Source: Lactobacillus sp. UCMA15818
Lineage (GTDB): Bacteria > Bacillota > Bacilli > Lactobacillales > Lactobacillaceae
Length of the DNA: 64,000 nt
Reading direction: 5' to 3'
Assembly (NCBI RefSeq): GCF_030400225.1
Contig: NZ_VJYB01000001.1
Span: 248,001-312,000, forward strand
How positions within the stretch are numbered: position 1 is the stretch's first letter; every line of letters begins with the position of its first letter. The position numbers and the translations under genes were made by a program. Positions 35,087 to 43,964 of this stretch are shown piece after piece. The notes beneath the pieces are model-generated. The model did no database searches and had not been told where the DNA came from. It was given only the letters and a program-made list of their open reading frames with translations.

Positions 35087-36431
35087 TATTGTCTGCCCTC
35101 CTTAATTCCATCACCTTTGCTTGCACATTGCCATCTTGCAGATGAATATCTATTACCTCATCCGTGTTGAGTTGTACGATAGACTTTATAATTTTTTGTT
35201 CATTATTAGATATATAACTATACCCTCGACCCATAATTTTCAATGGACTTAACATATCCAAGCCTGAAATCGCCTTCGCCAGTCTCTGCTCATTCTTTTG
35301 AACATAGTCACCAATTGCTCGGTCAAGCTGTCGTGTTAAATATTCAACTTTCGAATCATACAAATGAAGAGTTTCAAAAGGTGCTTGATTTTGTAGTCTT
35401 TGCATTACAGATCTAGCAGCTCTTTCATGTTCAGTTATTCTTTGCTGAAGTGCTTGTTGGGCACGCTTCTTAAGATAATCAATCTTTTGCAGATAACCTT
35501 CATAGAGCCGACCAGGCTGTTGAAAAACATATGAATTAATTAATTTGTTAACCAATTGTTGTTTTAACTTAATCCTAGATTGCAGATTTTGCAGCAATCT
35601 GATTCTTAATTGTTCAATTTTCAAAATTTCATCACTTAGGACTGGTACCGCCAACTCTGCTGCGGCAGTTGGTGTAGCAGCTCTGACATCCGCCACTAAA
35701 TCTGCAATTGTCGTATCAGTTTCATGGCCTACTGAAGAGATTATCGGGATCTGACATTCAAAAATAGCTCGTGCGACTATCTCCTCATTAAACGGCCATA
35801 AATCTTCAATAGAACCACCGCCGCGACCAATTATTAATGTATCAAAAGTGCCAATTTCTTGGACTTGCTGAATTCGTGCAACGATATCTGCGGCAGCACT
35901 CTCTCCTTGGACAAGTGCTGGAAACAAAACAATCTGAGCAATTGGATAACGTCGCCTGACAGTCGTCATTATATCCTTAATGACTGCCCCAGACGAACTC
36001 GTAATTACCGCTATTTTCTGTGGAAAAAGTGGTAATAATTTTTTTTCAACACCAAATAAACCTTCCGCGGCAAGCTTTTTCTTTAATTGCTCATAAGCTT
36101 GATACAAAGCGCCAACGCCATCAGGTTCCATTCTTTCAATATATATCTGGTAGCCGCCACTTGCTTCGTAAAGTGATATTCGACCAACTACGAGGACTTT
36201 CATTCCTTCTTCTGGCTTGAATTTAACCTTCTCAAAGGCAGATTTGAACATAATCGCATTTATTTTTGCATGCTCATCTTTGAGACTGAAATACTGATGA
36301 GCATTAAGTCGCGGCCGATAATTTGAAATTTCTCCTGTTAAATAAACTTTACCCAAATAAGGATCTGCATCAAATTTTCGCTTAAGATATTTTGTCAATG
36401 AACTCACTGTTAAGTACGTTTTTTCTGACAA
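35079..36431 (-). CDS. xseA: Exodeoxyribonuclease VII large subunit
   Basis: Catalytic subunit of ExoVII. The 450-residue protein has the N-terminal OB fold ([20 protein letters not shown]), the core motif [16 protein letters not shown] and [17 protein letters not shown], and a helical C-terminal region. Three bases after folD. Normal length. Confidence 0.96.
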   Translation of the reverse strand: MSEKTYLTVSSLTKYLKRKFDADPYLGKVYLTGEISNYRPRLNAHQYFSLKDEHAKINAIMFKSAFEKVKFKPEEGMKVLVVGRISLYEASGGYQIYIERMEPDGVGALYQAYEQLKKKLAAEGLFGVEKKLLPLFPQKIAVITSSSGAVIKDIMTTVRRRYPIAQIVLFPALVQGESAAADIVARIQQVQEIGTFDTLIIGRGGGSIEDLWPFNEEIVARAIFECQIPIISSVGHETDTTIADLVADVRAATPTAAAELAVPVLSDEILKIEQLRIRLLQNLQSRIKLKQQLVNKLINSYVFQQPGRLYEGYLQKIDYLKKRAQQALQQRITEHERAARSVMQRLQNQAPFETLHLYDSKVEYLTRQLDRAIGDYVQKNEQRLAKAISGLDMLSPLKIMGRGYSYISNNEQKIIKSIVQLNTDEVIDIHLQDGNVQAKVMELRRADNNG

Positions 36432-36434
36432 TTT

Positions 36435-37292
36435 TTACCCCCCAATTTGTCTTTCAGCAAATTTAACTGTTTGTTCTAATAACATCGCAATCGTCATCGG
36501 TCCCACACCTCCAGGAACAGGTGTAATCGCTGCAGCGACTGGCGCGACTTCTGTAAAATCAACATCTCCAACCAGCTTACCTGTAGCATCGCGATTCATT
36601 CCAACATCAACTACAACCACACCTGGTTTAACATCCGCGCGTTTAATAAATTCGGCGCGGCCCGTTGCAACAATCAGAATGTCTGCTTGCCTTGTCAATT
36701 CACGTAAATTAACGGTTTTACTATGGGTAATTGTAACAGTTGCATCTGCATTTAATAATAACGCAGCAATAGGACGACCAACGATATTACTACGGCCAAC
36801 GATAACTGCATGCTTCCTTGCAACATCAATCTGATGTTCTGCCAATAACCTCATAATCCCATGCGGTGTGCAAGGCAGCGACTGTGGATTATTAAGAAAA
36901 AGCTGTCCAATATTTAGGGGATGAAATCCATCAACATCCTTTGCTGGATCAATCGCCGCAGTTACTTTTGCAGCATTAATCTGTCGTGGTAAGGGCAATT
37001 GTACTAAGATTCCATGAATGGAAGAATCAACATTCAGCTTAGCAATCAACGCTAAGAGAGCTTCTTCTGTCACTGTTTCTGGTAGTTTGAAGTCATGTGT
37101 TGTGAGTCCAACTTCTGCCGCTGCACGGTGCTTGTTGCGTACATATATTTGGCTAGCGTTATCAGAACCAACTAAAACAACGGCTAGTGCTGGAATAACT
37201 TTATGCTCTTGCAGCCGAGTTATTCGCTGCTTTAATTGCTGTCTGATTTTATATGAAAGTATACGTCCATCTAGAATTTCAGTCATCATCAT
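36435..37292 (-). CDS. folD: Bifunctional methylenetetrahydrofolate dehydrogenase / cyclohydrolase
   Basis: Interconverts 5,10-methylene- and 10-formyl-THF for one-carbon metabolism. The 285-residue protein has GILVQLPLP, the VGRSNIVGRPIAALLL nucleotide site and TPVPGGVGPMTIAML. The start is ambiguous among three adjacent ATG/ATG codons (37292, 37289, 37286). First gene of the folD-xseA-xseB-ispA-tlyA unit. Confidence 0.96.
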   Translation of the reverse strand: MMMTEILDGRILSYKIRQQLKQRITRLQEHKVIPALAVVLVGSDNASQIYVRNKHRAAAEVGLTTHDFKLPETVTEEALLALIAKLNVDSSIHGILVQLPLPRQINAAKVTAAIDPAKDVDGFHPLNIGQLFLNNPQSLPCTPHGIMRLLAEHQIDVARKHAVIVGRSNIVGRPIAALLLNADATVTITHSKTVNLRELTRQADILIVATGRAEFIKRADVKPGVVVVDVGMNRDATGKLVGDVDFTEVAPVAAAITPVPGGVGPMTIAMLLEQTVKFAERQIGG

Positions 37293-37344
37293 TCATCCTA
37301 ACTTATGTAATTATTGAACAATTTAATGCTCATACCTGCATTCC

Positions 37345-37375
37345 ATTTTAGCATACCTAACTAGCTTTTCATCAA
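37345..37375 (-). promoter_or_regulatory. Candidate folD promoter
   Basis: Minus-strand -10 TAAAAT (37345-37350) with an upstream TG (extended -10) and a TTGATG 19 bases further up. The long spacing makes it tentative. Confidence 0.45.
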
Positions 37376-37525
37376 AATGTTCAATTATAATTAGCAAAAA
37401 AAATGTTAAATTGCTACAACTAACGTGGACAAAAAGATACTTCCAGAATCTTATTTTTTATATTTGGTAAATTTTTTGAAGAGACTACTCTTTCATATAA
37501 TTCGTTTTTTCAATCTTCGTATAAC

Positions 37526-37561
37526 CAAAAAACACCTAGTATTCTAATAAGCTAGATGTTT
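37526..37561 (-). terminator. Terminator after nusB
   Basis: Arms ACATCTAG and CTAGGTGT around a 12-base loop, then TTTTTT, on the minus strand, about 70 bases past the nusB stop. Confidence 0.85.
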
Positions 37562-37627
37562 AAAATTTAACTATTAATATTATCATAGTTAAATTAGCTA
37601 TTGCGCTAACTTAAGCTAGACCATATC

Positions 37628-38035
37628 CTATGAAACCAAGTTCGAAAGTACACCATTAACAAAGCGACGTGACTTCTCATCACTGAACTCTTTTGCTAAC
37701 TCCAAAGCCTCGTTTAAAGCAACCCTGCCTGGAATATCATCAATATTTTGAATTTCAAAAATTGCCAAGCGCAAAACAATTACATCTGTCTTGTTAAGAC
37801 GAGCAAAAGTCCAGTCCTTGCCCAAAAATTTTTGAATGGTCGCATCAATGTCCACTTTATTTTTATTAATACCTGTAACTAAAATACGAACATAATCTGG
37901 CACCACTTGTGCAACTTCATCCTCATCATCTCTAACCTGATGAAATAGCTCATCAACAGTAATATCCTGATTACTCTCCATTGCAAATAACATTTGAAAA
38001 GCAATTTTGCGCATCTCATGTCTACTCATAGTCAC
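37628..38035 (-). CDS. nusB: Transcription antitermination factor NusB
   Basis: RNA-binding antitermination protein for rRNA operons. The 135-residue all-helical protein has SRHEMRKIAFQMLFAMES and the C-terminal motif AIFEIQNIDDIPGRVALNEA. Overlaps the yqhY stop by 4 bases. Confidence 0.95.
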   Translation of the reverse strand: MTMSRHEMRKIAFQMLFAMESNQDITVDELFHQVRDDEDEVAQVVPDYVRILVTGINKNKVDIDATIQKFLGKDWTFARLNKTDVIVLRLAIFEIQNIDDIPGRVALNEALELAKEFSDEKSRRFVNGVLSNLVS

Positions 38036-38463
38036 TTTGCGTCACCATTTTCCTCAGCAAATAAGTTGTCAAGATCAAGAGTTGGACCTTGTTTCTCGGG
38101 AACGACTCCTTGAACATAGACATCTACTGCTGCTAATTCTAATCCTGTCATAAATAACAGCTGCTGCTTAACCTTTTCTTGAATTTCAGATGCAACCTTA
38201 GGCACTGAAACTCCGTAATTCAAGAAAACATAGATTTCAACAGTCAACGTTTCAAGTGATTGGCCGAGTTTAACACCTTTACCACGACTTTTACGCCCAA
38301 AAAGTTCATTTACACTATTAGCAAGCGAACCGCGCATCGAATAGACACCCTCAACTTGTTTTGCAGCAATCCCAATAATTACTTCGATTACTTCGGGTGC
38401 AACCTCAATCTGTCCCAGTGTTGCTTCCTTACTTTCTATAATAATGTTATTATTTTCTGCCAT
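38032..38463 (-). CDS. Asp23/Gls24 family protein (YqhY)
   Basis: YqhY-type member of the Asp23 envelope-stress family, associated with fatty acid synthesis control in Bacillus. The 143-residue protein has the Asp23 core (GQIEVAPEVIEVIIGIAAKQ, VEGVYSM, VEIYVFLNYG). ATG at 38463 is chosen: AAAGGAGG lies 8 bases upstream, and the longer frame overlaps efp. Between efp and nusB. Confidence 0.9.
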   Translation of the reverse strand: MAENNNIIIESKEATLGQIEVAPEVIEVIIGIAAKQVEGVYSMRGSLANSVNELFGRKSRGKGVKLGQSLETLTVEIYVFLNYGVSVPKVASEIQEKVKQQLLFMTGLELAAVDVYVQGVVPEKQGPTLDLDNLFAEENGDAK

Positions 38464-38482
38464 CATCGAAACCTCCTTTGAT

Positions 38483-39040
38483 TTAGGCACGAGAAATATA
38501 ACTGCCATCTTGCGTATTGATCGTTAGTACATCCTCTTCATTAATAAAGAATGGAACCTGAACCACCAGACCAGTCTCAAGAGTAGCTGGCTTAGATCCA
38601 CCTGAAGCAGTGTCTCCCTTAATTCCTGGTTCTGTAGCCTTAACTTTAAGATCTACCGTATTTGGTAAATCAACACCAAGTGTCTCTGTACCAAACATGA
38701 TGATACTTATTACCATGTTTTCTTTTAAATAGTTTAATTCATCTTTAACACGTTCTTCTGGTAACTCTAATTGTTCGTATGTTTCCATATCCATGAACAC
38801 ATGGCTAGTACCATCAGCATACAAATATTGCATCTTCTTGTTATCGATTTGTGCTCTTTCAACCTTTTCACCTGCACGGAAAGTTTTTTCTTGAACCGCA
38901 CCACTCCGCAAATTTTTAAGCTTCGAACGCACAAAGGCTGAACCCTTACCTGGCTTAACATGCTGAAATTCGATAACACGCCAAATTTCACCGTCAACCA
39001 AAATTGTCAATCCATTTTTAAACTCATTTACTGAAATCAT
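38483..39040 (-). CDS. efp: Elongation factor P
   Basis: Relieves ribosome stalling at polyproline. The 185-residue protein has the three OB-like domains, with the [12 protein letters not shown] loop where Lys is often modified, and [17 protein letters not shown] near the C-terminus. Followed 19 bases later by yqhY. Confidence 0.97.
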   Translation of the reverse strand: MISVNEFKNGLTILVDGEIWRVIEFQHVKPGKGSAFVRSKLKNLRSGAVQEKTFRAGEKVERAQIDNKKMQYLYADGTSHVFMDMETYEQLELPEERVKDELNYLKENMVISIIMFGTETLGVDLPNTVDLKVKATEPGIKGDTASGGSKPATLETGLVVQVPFFINEEDVLTINTQDGSYISRA

Positions 39041-39175
39041 TGTAATCCTCCTACGAATTATATCTCCAGTCAGTTACTCTTGAAATTATTTTACCATAAT
39101 CAGTGCATAAAAATTCCCAGACTGTCAGAATATATTTTATAATAGCAACACTTAGTATAAAAAAGCAAGTTTATC

Positions 39176-40237
39176 CTAAATCGCGTGGTAATTTCTTGGA
39201 AAAGCAGTTAAAATTTCAAAACCAGTTTCCGTAACTAAAATATCATCCTCAATTCGAATACCTGCCGTTCCTGGAACATATATCCCCGGTTCAATCGTCA
39301 CGATATGGCCTGACTCCATAATATCTGGAAAACGTGAACCAACATTTGGCAATTCATGAATATCTAGCCCGATTCCATGGCCCATTCCATGATTAAAGTA
39401 TTTGCCATATCCCTTTTTTTCAATAAAGTCGCGGCCAACTTCGTCTAACTCCCTTCCGCTTATTCCTGGTTTTATTGCTTCAATTGTCCTGCGCTCAGCT
39501 TCCAAAACAATCTGATACATATCTTGCACCTTCTGCGACTGTTTTCCTAGTGAAAAAGTTCTAGTAACATCGGAAGTATAGTGCTGATAATAGTAACCAA
39601 AATCAACTGTAATTAAATCCCCATCTTCCAAAAGTTTTGCAGTTGCTGTCCCATGTGGCCAAGTTGTTCGCTCACCACTTGCAACAATCGTTTCAAAAGA
39701 TTTTTCTTCTGTTCCATTCTTTTTCATGAAATAGTCAATCTCATTAGATAATTCCAACTCGCTTTGACCCACATGAATATTTTGCAGCATGAACTCATAT
39801 CCTTTGCCTGCAATCTTACAAGACTCACGAATTTTATTGATTTCATCCTGATCTTTAACTGCACGCAAATTCTCAATAACTGCAGAAACCGGGACAATAT
39901 CAGAAGAAGAATTTTCATCAATAAAATCATAATTTTGATACGAAATTACATCCTCGAAGGCCATCGCTACCAAATGTTCTTTTTCAACAAGTTCACAAGC
40001 TGTTTTCAAATAATTACGGGTATTACAGAACTTCCAATCAGAATGATTTGCCTTAACTTGTTGTCCAAAACGGTCATCAGTAATTAAGTATTGGTTATTC
40101 TCTGTGACTAACAGCAAACCATCATCCCCTGTGAAGCCACTTAAATAATAAATGTTAAGTGGCTCTGTTACCAAAAAACTGTCGATACTCATTTTTGTCA
40201 TTAACTCACGCAAATTTGCAACCCTTTTTGAACTCAT
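39176..40237 (-). CDS. Xaa-Pro dipeptidase / aminopeptidase P family
   Basis: Metallopeptidase releasing residues next to proline, M24 family. The 353-residue protein has a creatinase-like N-domain, and the metal ligands in DFGYYYQHYTSDVTRTF, HGMGHGIGLDIHE and TIEPGIYVPG. It lies upstream of efp, as in other lactobacilli. Aminopeptidase P versus prolidase is not resolved from sequence. Confidence 0.9.
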   Translation of the reverse strand: MSSKRVANLRELMTKMSIDSFLVTEPLNIYYLSGFTGDDGLLLVTENNQYLITDDRFGQQVKANHSDWKFCNTRNYLKTACELVEKEHLVAMAFEDVISYQNYDFIDENSSSDIVPVSAVIENLRAVKDQDEINKIRESCKIAGKGYEFMLQNIHVGQSELELSNEIDYFMKKNGTEEKSFETIVASGERTTWPHGTATAKLLEDGDLITVDFGYYYQHYTSDVTRTFSLGKQSQKVQDMYQIVLEAERRTIEAIKPGISGRELDEVGRDFIEKKGYGKYFNHGMGHGIGLDIHELPNVGSRFPDIMESGHIVTIEPGIYVPGTAGIRIEDDILVTETGFEILTAFPRNYHAI

Positions 40238-40260
40238 TAAAAAATCCTCCCATCATTGAA

Positions 40261-40310
40261 AAAAATAAAAAAAAAGATCAATACAAAACATAACGTTCCG
40301 TATTGATCTT
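40261..40310 (-). terminator. Terminator after rpmA
   Basis: Perfect 11-bp stem AAGATCAATAC / GTATTGATCTT followed by a U-run on the minus strand; closes the rplU-prp-rpmA operon. Confidence 0.92.
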
Positions 40311-40331
40311 ATATCAAAAGCTTTATTTAAT

Positions 40332-40613
40332 CTATTCAGCCACAGGGTAAACAGATACTTGCTTCTTGTCACGACCTTTACGCTCGAAACGAACAACACC
40401 TTCAACTTTAGCGAATAGTGTGTCGTCACCACCCATACCAACATTAACACCTGGATAAATACGAGTTCCACGTTGACGATAAAGAATTGAACCACCAGAA
40501 ACAAGCTGCCCATCAGCACGCTTAGCACCTAAACGTTTTGATTCTGAGTCGCGTCCGTTAGAAGTCGAACCACCACCCTTTTTATGAGCGAAAAATTGTA
40601 AATTCATTAACAT
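40332..40613 (-). CDS. rpmA: 50S ribosomal protein L27 with cleavable N-terminus
   Basis: Peptidyl-transferase-proximal 50S protein. The 93-residue protein begins [15 protein letters not shown]; in Firmicutes the N-terminal segment up to the FF pair is removed before AHKKG by the Prp protease encoded next door. ATG at 40613 has GGGAGG at about 11 bases. Third gene of rplU-prp-rpmA. Confidence 0.97.
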   Translation of the reverse strand: MLMNLQFFAHKKGGGSTSNGRDSESKRLGAKRADGQLVSGGSILYRQRGTRIYPGVNVGMGGDDTLFAKVEGVVRFERKGRDKKQVSVYPVAE

Positions 40614-40628
40614 AGTTAGTGCACCTCC

Positions 40629-40961
40629 CTAGCTTTTATCTTCTATAATCTTAATATAATCAGAATAGCTTGTCGCCACATCACTAATACCTAATTTAAA
40701 ATTAGCTAGTAACAACTGTGCAGCCTCATTATCAATGGCAGAATCATCGAGCTGTGCCCGCATAAATCCGCCATCTAGTTCATCAGAGTCAACATACAGC
40801 TTAGCCTTCGCAAGTTGCTCAAGACCGTTTACTGTACTAATTGACAAGGTTGAAACAGCTGCACACACAATATCTTGGCCATATTCTCCTGACTCAGCAT
40901 GTCCTTTAATTTTAAAACCGATTAATCGGTTCTTCCTGTAAATAAAAGAAGCTTTTATCAT
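40629..40961 (-). CDS. prp: Ribosomal-processing cysteine protease Prp
   Basis: Cleaves the L27 extension. The 110-residue protein has the catalytic His and Cys in GFKIKGHAESGEYGQDIVCA (His in GHAE, Cys in IVCAA). The gene sits between L21 and L27, the standard order. Family and position both match. Confidence 0.95.
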   Translation of the reverse strand: MIKASFIYRKNRLIGFKIKGHAESGEYGQDIVCAAVSTLSISTVNGLEQLAKAKLYVDSDELDGGFMRAQLDDSAIDNEAAQLLLANFKLGISDVATSYSDYIKIIEDKS

Positions 40962-40979
40962 TCAAACTCACCTCAATAA

Positions 40980-41288
40980 TTATGCATTAATTGTATCAAT
41001 AACAACCTTTGTATATGGTTGACGATGACCTTGTTTTGTATGTGAATGTTTCTTTGGTTTGTACTTGAAAGTAACGACTTTCTTAGCACGACCCTGTTTT
41101 TCAACAGTTCCTGTAACAGTTGCACCATCAACAAATGGCTTACCAACAGTAGTGTTTTCTCCACCTACTAAAACAACTTGATCAAATGTTACTTTTTCGC
41201 CTGCTTCTGCAGTCAATTTTTCAACATAGATTGCTTGTCCGGCTTCAACCTTAAGTTGCTTGCCGCCAGTTTTAATAATTGCGTACAT
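40980..41288 (-). CDS. rplU: 50S ribosomal protein L21
   Basis: 50S structural protein. The 102-residue protein starts [18 protein letters not shown] and ends with [20 protein letters not shown]. First gene of the operon, behind an L21 leader. Confidence 0.97.
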   Translation of the reverse strand: MYAIIKTGGKQLKVEAGQAIYVEKLTAEAGEKVTFDQVVLVGGENTTVGKPFVDGATVTGTVEKQGRAKKVVTFKYKPKKHSHTKQGHRQPYTKVVIDTINA

Positions 41289-41402
41289 ATTATGTGCACC
41301 TCCTTAGTTTTACTTAGACTCGCCATGACTGAGTGGTCAACTGACTCTTATGAACTGGCCATGTGCGGTTGCAGTTGTGGCATGCACAAATACAACATTA
41401 GA
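41289..41402 (-). promoter_or_regulatory. L21 leader RNA
   Basis: The minus-strand 5' UTR contains the conserved ACATGGCCAGTTCATAAGAG and GACCACTCAGTCATGG segments of the Firmicutes L21 leader, a putative autoregulatory element. GGAGGTG lies directly before the start. Confidence 0.8.
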
Positions 41403-41431
41403 ATCATAGCAGATTTTTCATCTTGCGTCAA
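41403..41431 (-). promoter_or_regulatory. Promoter of rplU operon
   Basis: Minus-strand TTGACG (41426-41431), 17-base spacer, TATGAT (41403-41408). Confidence 0.85.
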
Positions 41432-41499
41432 TTACTTTAATAGATAAAAAAGGCTTGCAACATAAAAATGTCCAAGTCTTCGTCTAGTTAACACAAGAA

Positions 41500-41573
41500 T
41501 GGCGCGGGAGAGATTCGAACTCTCGACCGTCCGCTTAGAAGGCGGATGCTCTATCCAGCTGAGCTACCGAGCC
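41500..41573 (-). tRNA. tRNA-Arg (anticodon UCU)
   Basis: 74-nt cloverleaf on the minus strand: anticodon stem CCGC/GCGG around loop CTTCTAA gives UCU; T-arm GAGAG-TTCGAAT-CTCTC; discriminator A; CCA not encoded. Acceptor arms GGCTCGG and CCGCGCC have one T-C mismatch at position 4-69. It closes the housekeeping block. Confidence 0.92.
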
Positions 41574-41751
41574 ATAAACAACACTAATTATTATATGATA
41601 GTCTAAATAAACTGTCAATTACTTTTGAAACAGAAATAGATAATAATCAGTATGTTTTTTCTTATCGTTTTATTACGATGATGCTTTTTTCTTGAAATGT
41701 TTTTGTAACAATGTAATAATAATGGCACGTAAGCGGAAAGGTGTGACTTAA

Positions 41752-41895
41752 ATGACAACATTCATAGCTATTATCGGAATCCTCATTTTTGCAACTTTAG
41801 TTCAGTTTTTTGGGAATGTACAACAGAAAAGAAATGAATATAAGCATTTCAAAAATGATGAAATTCAACAAAGTTCAAAAAACCTTGAAAGCTAA
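41752..41895 (+). CDS. Small single-TM protein (47 aa)
   Basis: Unrecognised. ATG at 41752 follows GGAAAGGTG. The product starts MTTFIAIIGILIFATLVQFF (one membrane helix) and continues with a charged tail rich in Lys, Asn and Gln. A 3' UTR of about 120 bases with two hairpins and a terminator at 42018-42063 suggests a separate small transcript. Confidence 0.55.
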   Translation: MTTFIAIIGILIFATLVQFFGNVQQKRNEYKHFKNDEIQQSSKNLES

Positions 41896-41911
41896 ATAAA
41901 ATATTCTTCCT

Positions 41912-41975
41912 AAGCGTTTTCTGTCACAAATTGATTCTTATTAAAGAAAGCTTGTTGTAACTTGAAGAAGCGCTT
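41912..41975 (+). other. Long hairpin in the 3' region of the 47-aa gene
   Basis: Arms AAGCGTTTTC and GAAGAAGCGCTT pair over a 60-base element, with inner CAA/TTG pairs. It could be part of a small RNA or simple 3' stabilising structure. Confidence 0.45.
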
Positions 41976-42017
41976 GGATTATGATTGCCTGATTTTTGGA
42001 ATAAAAACCACTTCTTT

Positions 42018-42063
42018 CTGTTAATAACCAGTACAAGATTCTGGTAATCAACAGATTTTTTTT
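42018..42063 (+). terminator. Terminator downstream of the 47-aa gene
   Basis: Arms CTGTTAATAACCAG and CTGGTAATCAACAG with two mismatches, followed by eight T. Confidence 0.9.
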
Positions 42064-42141
42064 GCAAAGAAAATTTGATTATTTAAGAATAGAAATCAGA
42101 CAACTTGTCAAATACCTGGTATCTCAATAATTAAATAATTG

Positions 42142-42981
42142 CTACAACTTCAGGACTGCATCTCCATCTCTAATTGTTGCTATCATGTTGCTTGCCATAT
42201 CCCCAAATTTACCACCTGAATGAGTAACATTATAATGGCTGATGTCGAGAGCGCATAAGAATAATAAACAGCGTTGCAAGTCACTACTAGGAATCTCAAA
42301 AGAATGTTCTAGTTCATATCCGTTTAAAAACTCATTACGTAATTTGACATCACGAACCTCATTGTAGAAAAATTTGATGAAGTCTTGGTAATTAGTACCA
42401 ACGTGAGCACGCTCAAAGTCAATCAAAATGTTTTTTCCTTCGAACTCCATAATGTTACGTACACTGAAGTCACCATGCAATACAACTTTTGGTAATTGTT
42501 CATACTCAAGGTTGACTTTATCGAAATCAGGCCTCAAAAGTTTGAGAACTTGTTGGGCATTCTTGTAGTAGAGACTTTCTTTTAGCTGTGCAACTCTATA
42601 TGTTAAAAGTTGTGATAACGGGCGCTTTTCATTTTTAACCGAAACATTTCCCGTAACTTTTTCATGAAAACTTCCTAATAATTCACCATACTCATGTGCC
42701 CTTTCAGCCGTCATCTCCTGATTGTCAACATCGCTTAATTCACGATTCCGTAAAGTTACAACATACTTGTCTTCAAAAATCACGCTATCTAGGTATACAT
42801 CCGGATAATAGAACTGATTAACATGCTGTTCAGCATAAAACATTGCTTTTTCTTTAAATATCTTAACAAAAAGTGGTCCATGAAAAACCTTGCTATTTCC
42901 AATAAGATGTTGATTCCCTGCTACATCATGAATACTTTTTAAATTAGCTTGATAATAATCGTTTAAAAAATCAACGAGCAT
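42142..42981 (-). CDS. Phosphotransferase family protein (APH/kinase fold)
   Basis: Kinase-like enzyme of the aminoglycoside/choline phosphotransferase superfamily; substrate unknown. The 279-residue protein has the Brenner-type catalytic motif LHGDFSVRNIMEF and the metal site ILIDFERAHVGTNYQD. ATG at 42981 is preferred: GGGGGG lies 8 bases upstream. Stand-alone, with no resistance genes nearby, so calling it a drug-resistance enzyme would be unjustified. Confidence 0.75.
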   Translation of the reverse strand: MLVDFLNDYYQANLKSIHDVAGNQHLIGNSKVFHGPLFVKIFKEKAMFYAEQHVNQFYYPDVYLDSVIFEDKYVVTLRNRELSDVDNQEMTAERAHEYGELLGSFHEKVTGNVSVKNEKRPLSQLLTYRVAQLKESLYYKNAQQVLKLLRPDFDKVNLEYEQLPKVVLHGDFSVRNIMEFEGKNILIDFERAHVGTNYQDFIKFFYNEVRDVKLRNEFLNGYELEHSFEIPSSDLQRCLLFLCALDISHYNVTHSGGKFGDMASNMIATIRDGDAVLKL

Positions 42982-43155
42982 CCCTTCATCCCCCCGACTC
43001 AAAAATAAAAAAATAGATAACCATCTATGAAATCGTCTTCTATAAAAACTTATTCAGAAACATACATTTATTTGTTAGCTTAACGATTCTAGTATATCAT
43101 AGTATTATGTTGCACCTATGCTTGAATTATCGACTTTTACTCCTTGGAGGAAATT

Positions 43156-43479
43156 ATGCAAAAAATTAAAATATTAAGTGCTCTTTCTTACTTTTCTATT
43201 GTTTTCGCACCTTTTATCTTTCCACTTATTATCTGGTTTGTCTGTGCAGATGAACCAGTTATTCGTAGCCACGCAAAAAAAGCTTTTTTGCTGCATTTGC
43301 TACCTCTCTTTCTTACACTTGTGGGGATCATCTTCGTTGGAACAACAGGTGTAGTAACAGAACATGCTCAATTAACAAGTTGGACAGCTGTTTTAACCAT
43401 TGGTGTGGTCTTACTAATTGACTTAATTGTATTTATCTACAACATCTACAAGGGAGTCAAAATTCTTGCACAGGATTAA
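43156..43479 (+). CDS. DUF4870-type membrane protein
   Basis: Small membrane protein, function unknown. The 107-residue product has three hydrophobic segments (about 8-30, 45-65 and 78-100) and the PVIRSHAKKAFLLH connector typical of DUF4870 proteins. ATG at 43156 follows GGAGG at normal distance. Confidence 0.75.
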   Translation: MQKIKILSALSYFSIVFAPFIFPLIIWFVCADEPVIRSHAKKAFLLHLLPLFLTLVGIIFVGTTGVVTEHAQLTSWTAVLTIGVVLLIDLIVFIYNIYKGVKILAQD

Positions 43480-43504
43480 AAAATAACAAAAATTAAAAAT
43501 TTGC

Positions 43505-43533
43505 TTGACATTTCATGTGACTATTACTAGAAT
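43505..43533 (+). promoter_or_regulatory. Promoter for the hydratase T-box transcript
   Basis: TTGACA (43505-43510), 17 bases, TAGAAT (43528-43533). Confidence 0.85.
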
Positions 43534-43539
43534 ACGATT

Positions 43540-43822
43540 AAAGATTAGAAACGAATATTAAGCGTTGATTAGGAAAGTAACTTTTTGAGCAATTCAGAGA
43601 GTCATCGGGTGGTGTGAGATGATTAAGTTGAAATTAGTGAAAATCCCCTATGAGTTGTAGATCGAACTTCAAGTAGATTCTACTGGGTACTCCCATTACA
43701 GAGGCAACAAATTGTTTTGTCAGTTTGTTTAAGGTACTTGATTCTGATTTCAGGTATAAAAAAAGGTGGTACCACGTTATTAACGTCCTTTAGCAGATTT
43801 TTTCTGTCGAAGGACTTTTTTT
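43540..43822 (+). promoter_or_regulatory. T-box riboswitch upstream of a FAH-family hydratase
   Basis: Stem I starts near AGGAAAGTAA (43571-43580, AGTA-type motif); an AG-bulge CAGAGAG follows at 43594-43600. The T-box motif GGTGGTACCACG is at 43765-43776 and the terminator GTCCTT...AAGGAC plus T7 at 43785-43822. Specifier region is GTGAAAATCCCC (43637-43648). Alignment to the GAA-NNN pattern gives AAT (Asn, 43642-43644), but ATC (Ile) one base on is also possible, so the amino acid is unresolved. Confidence 0.9.
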
Positions 43823-43855
43823 ATTCGTATAAATTTTGAAGGGAGATGAGGACCT

Positions 43856-43936
43856 ATGGATGATCCAAGTGGCATTATTGAGAACGATGACAAAGTACAG
43901 ATTAAGTCAATAGGATTCCTCATCAAACCATGGTGA
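43856..43936 (+). CDS. 26-aa leader peptide or gene remnant
   Basis: ATG at 43856 has GAGG 7 bases upstream and opens a 26-codon frame starting MDDPSGIIENDDK. It lies between the T-box terminator and the hydratase ORF, 28 bases upstream of it. I do not recognise it; it may be a remnant of a larger upstream gene or a real small ORF co-controlled by the T-box. Confidence 0.35.
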   Translation: MDDPSGIIENDDKVQIKSIGFLIKPW

Positions 43937-43964
43937 GAAATCCATAAATAAGGAGATTATCACA

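Larger units (their letters stand above)
37293..37627. other. 335-base gap between folD and nusB
   Basis: Holds the nusB terminator (37526-37561) and the candidate folD promoter (37345-37375). The rest is AT-rich with no open frame worth calling. Confidence 0.7.

Noticed and set aside
42142-42981. Antibiotic-resistance aminoglycoside phosphotransferase
   Set aside because: Only the kinase fold motifs are seen; no mobile element or other resistance gene is near, so the substrate is left open.
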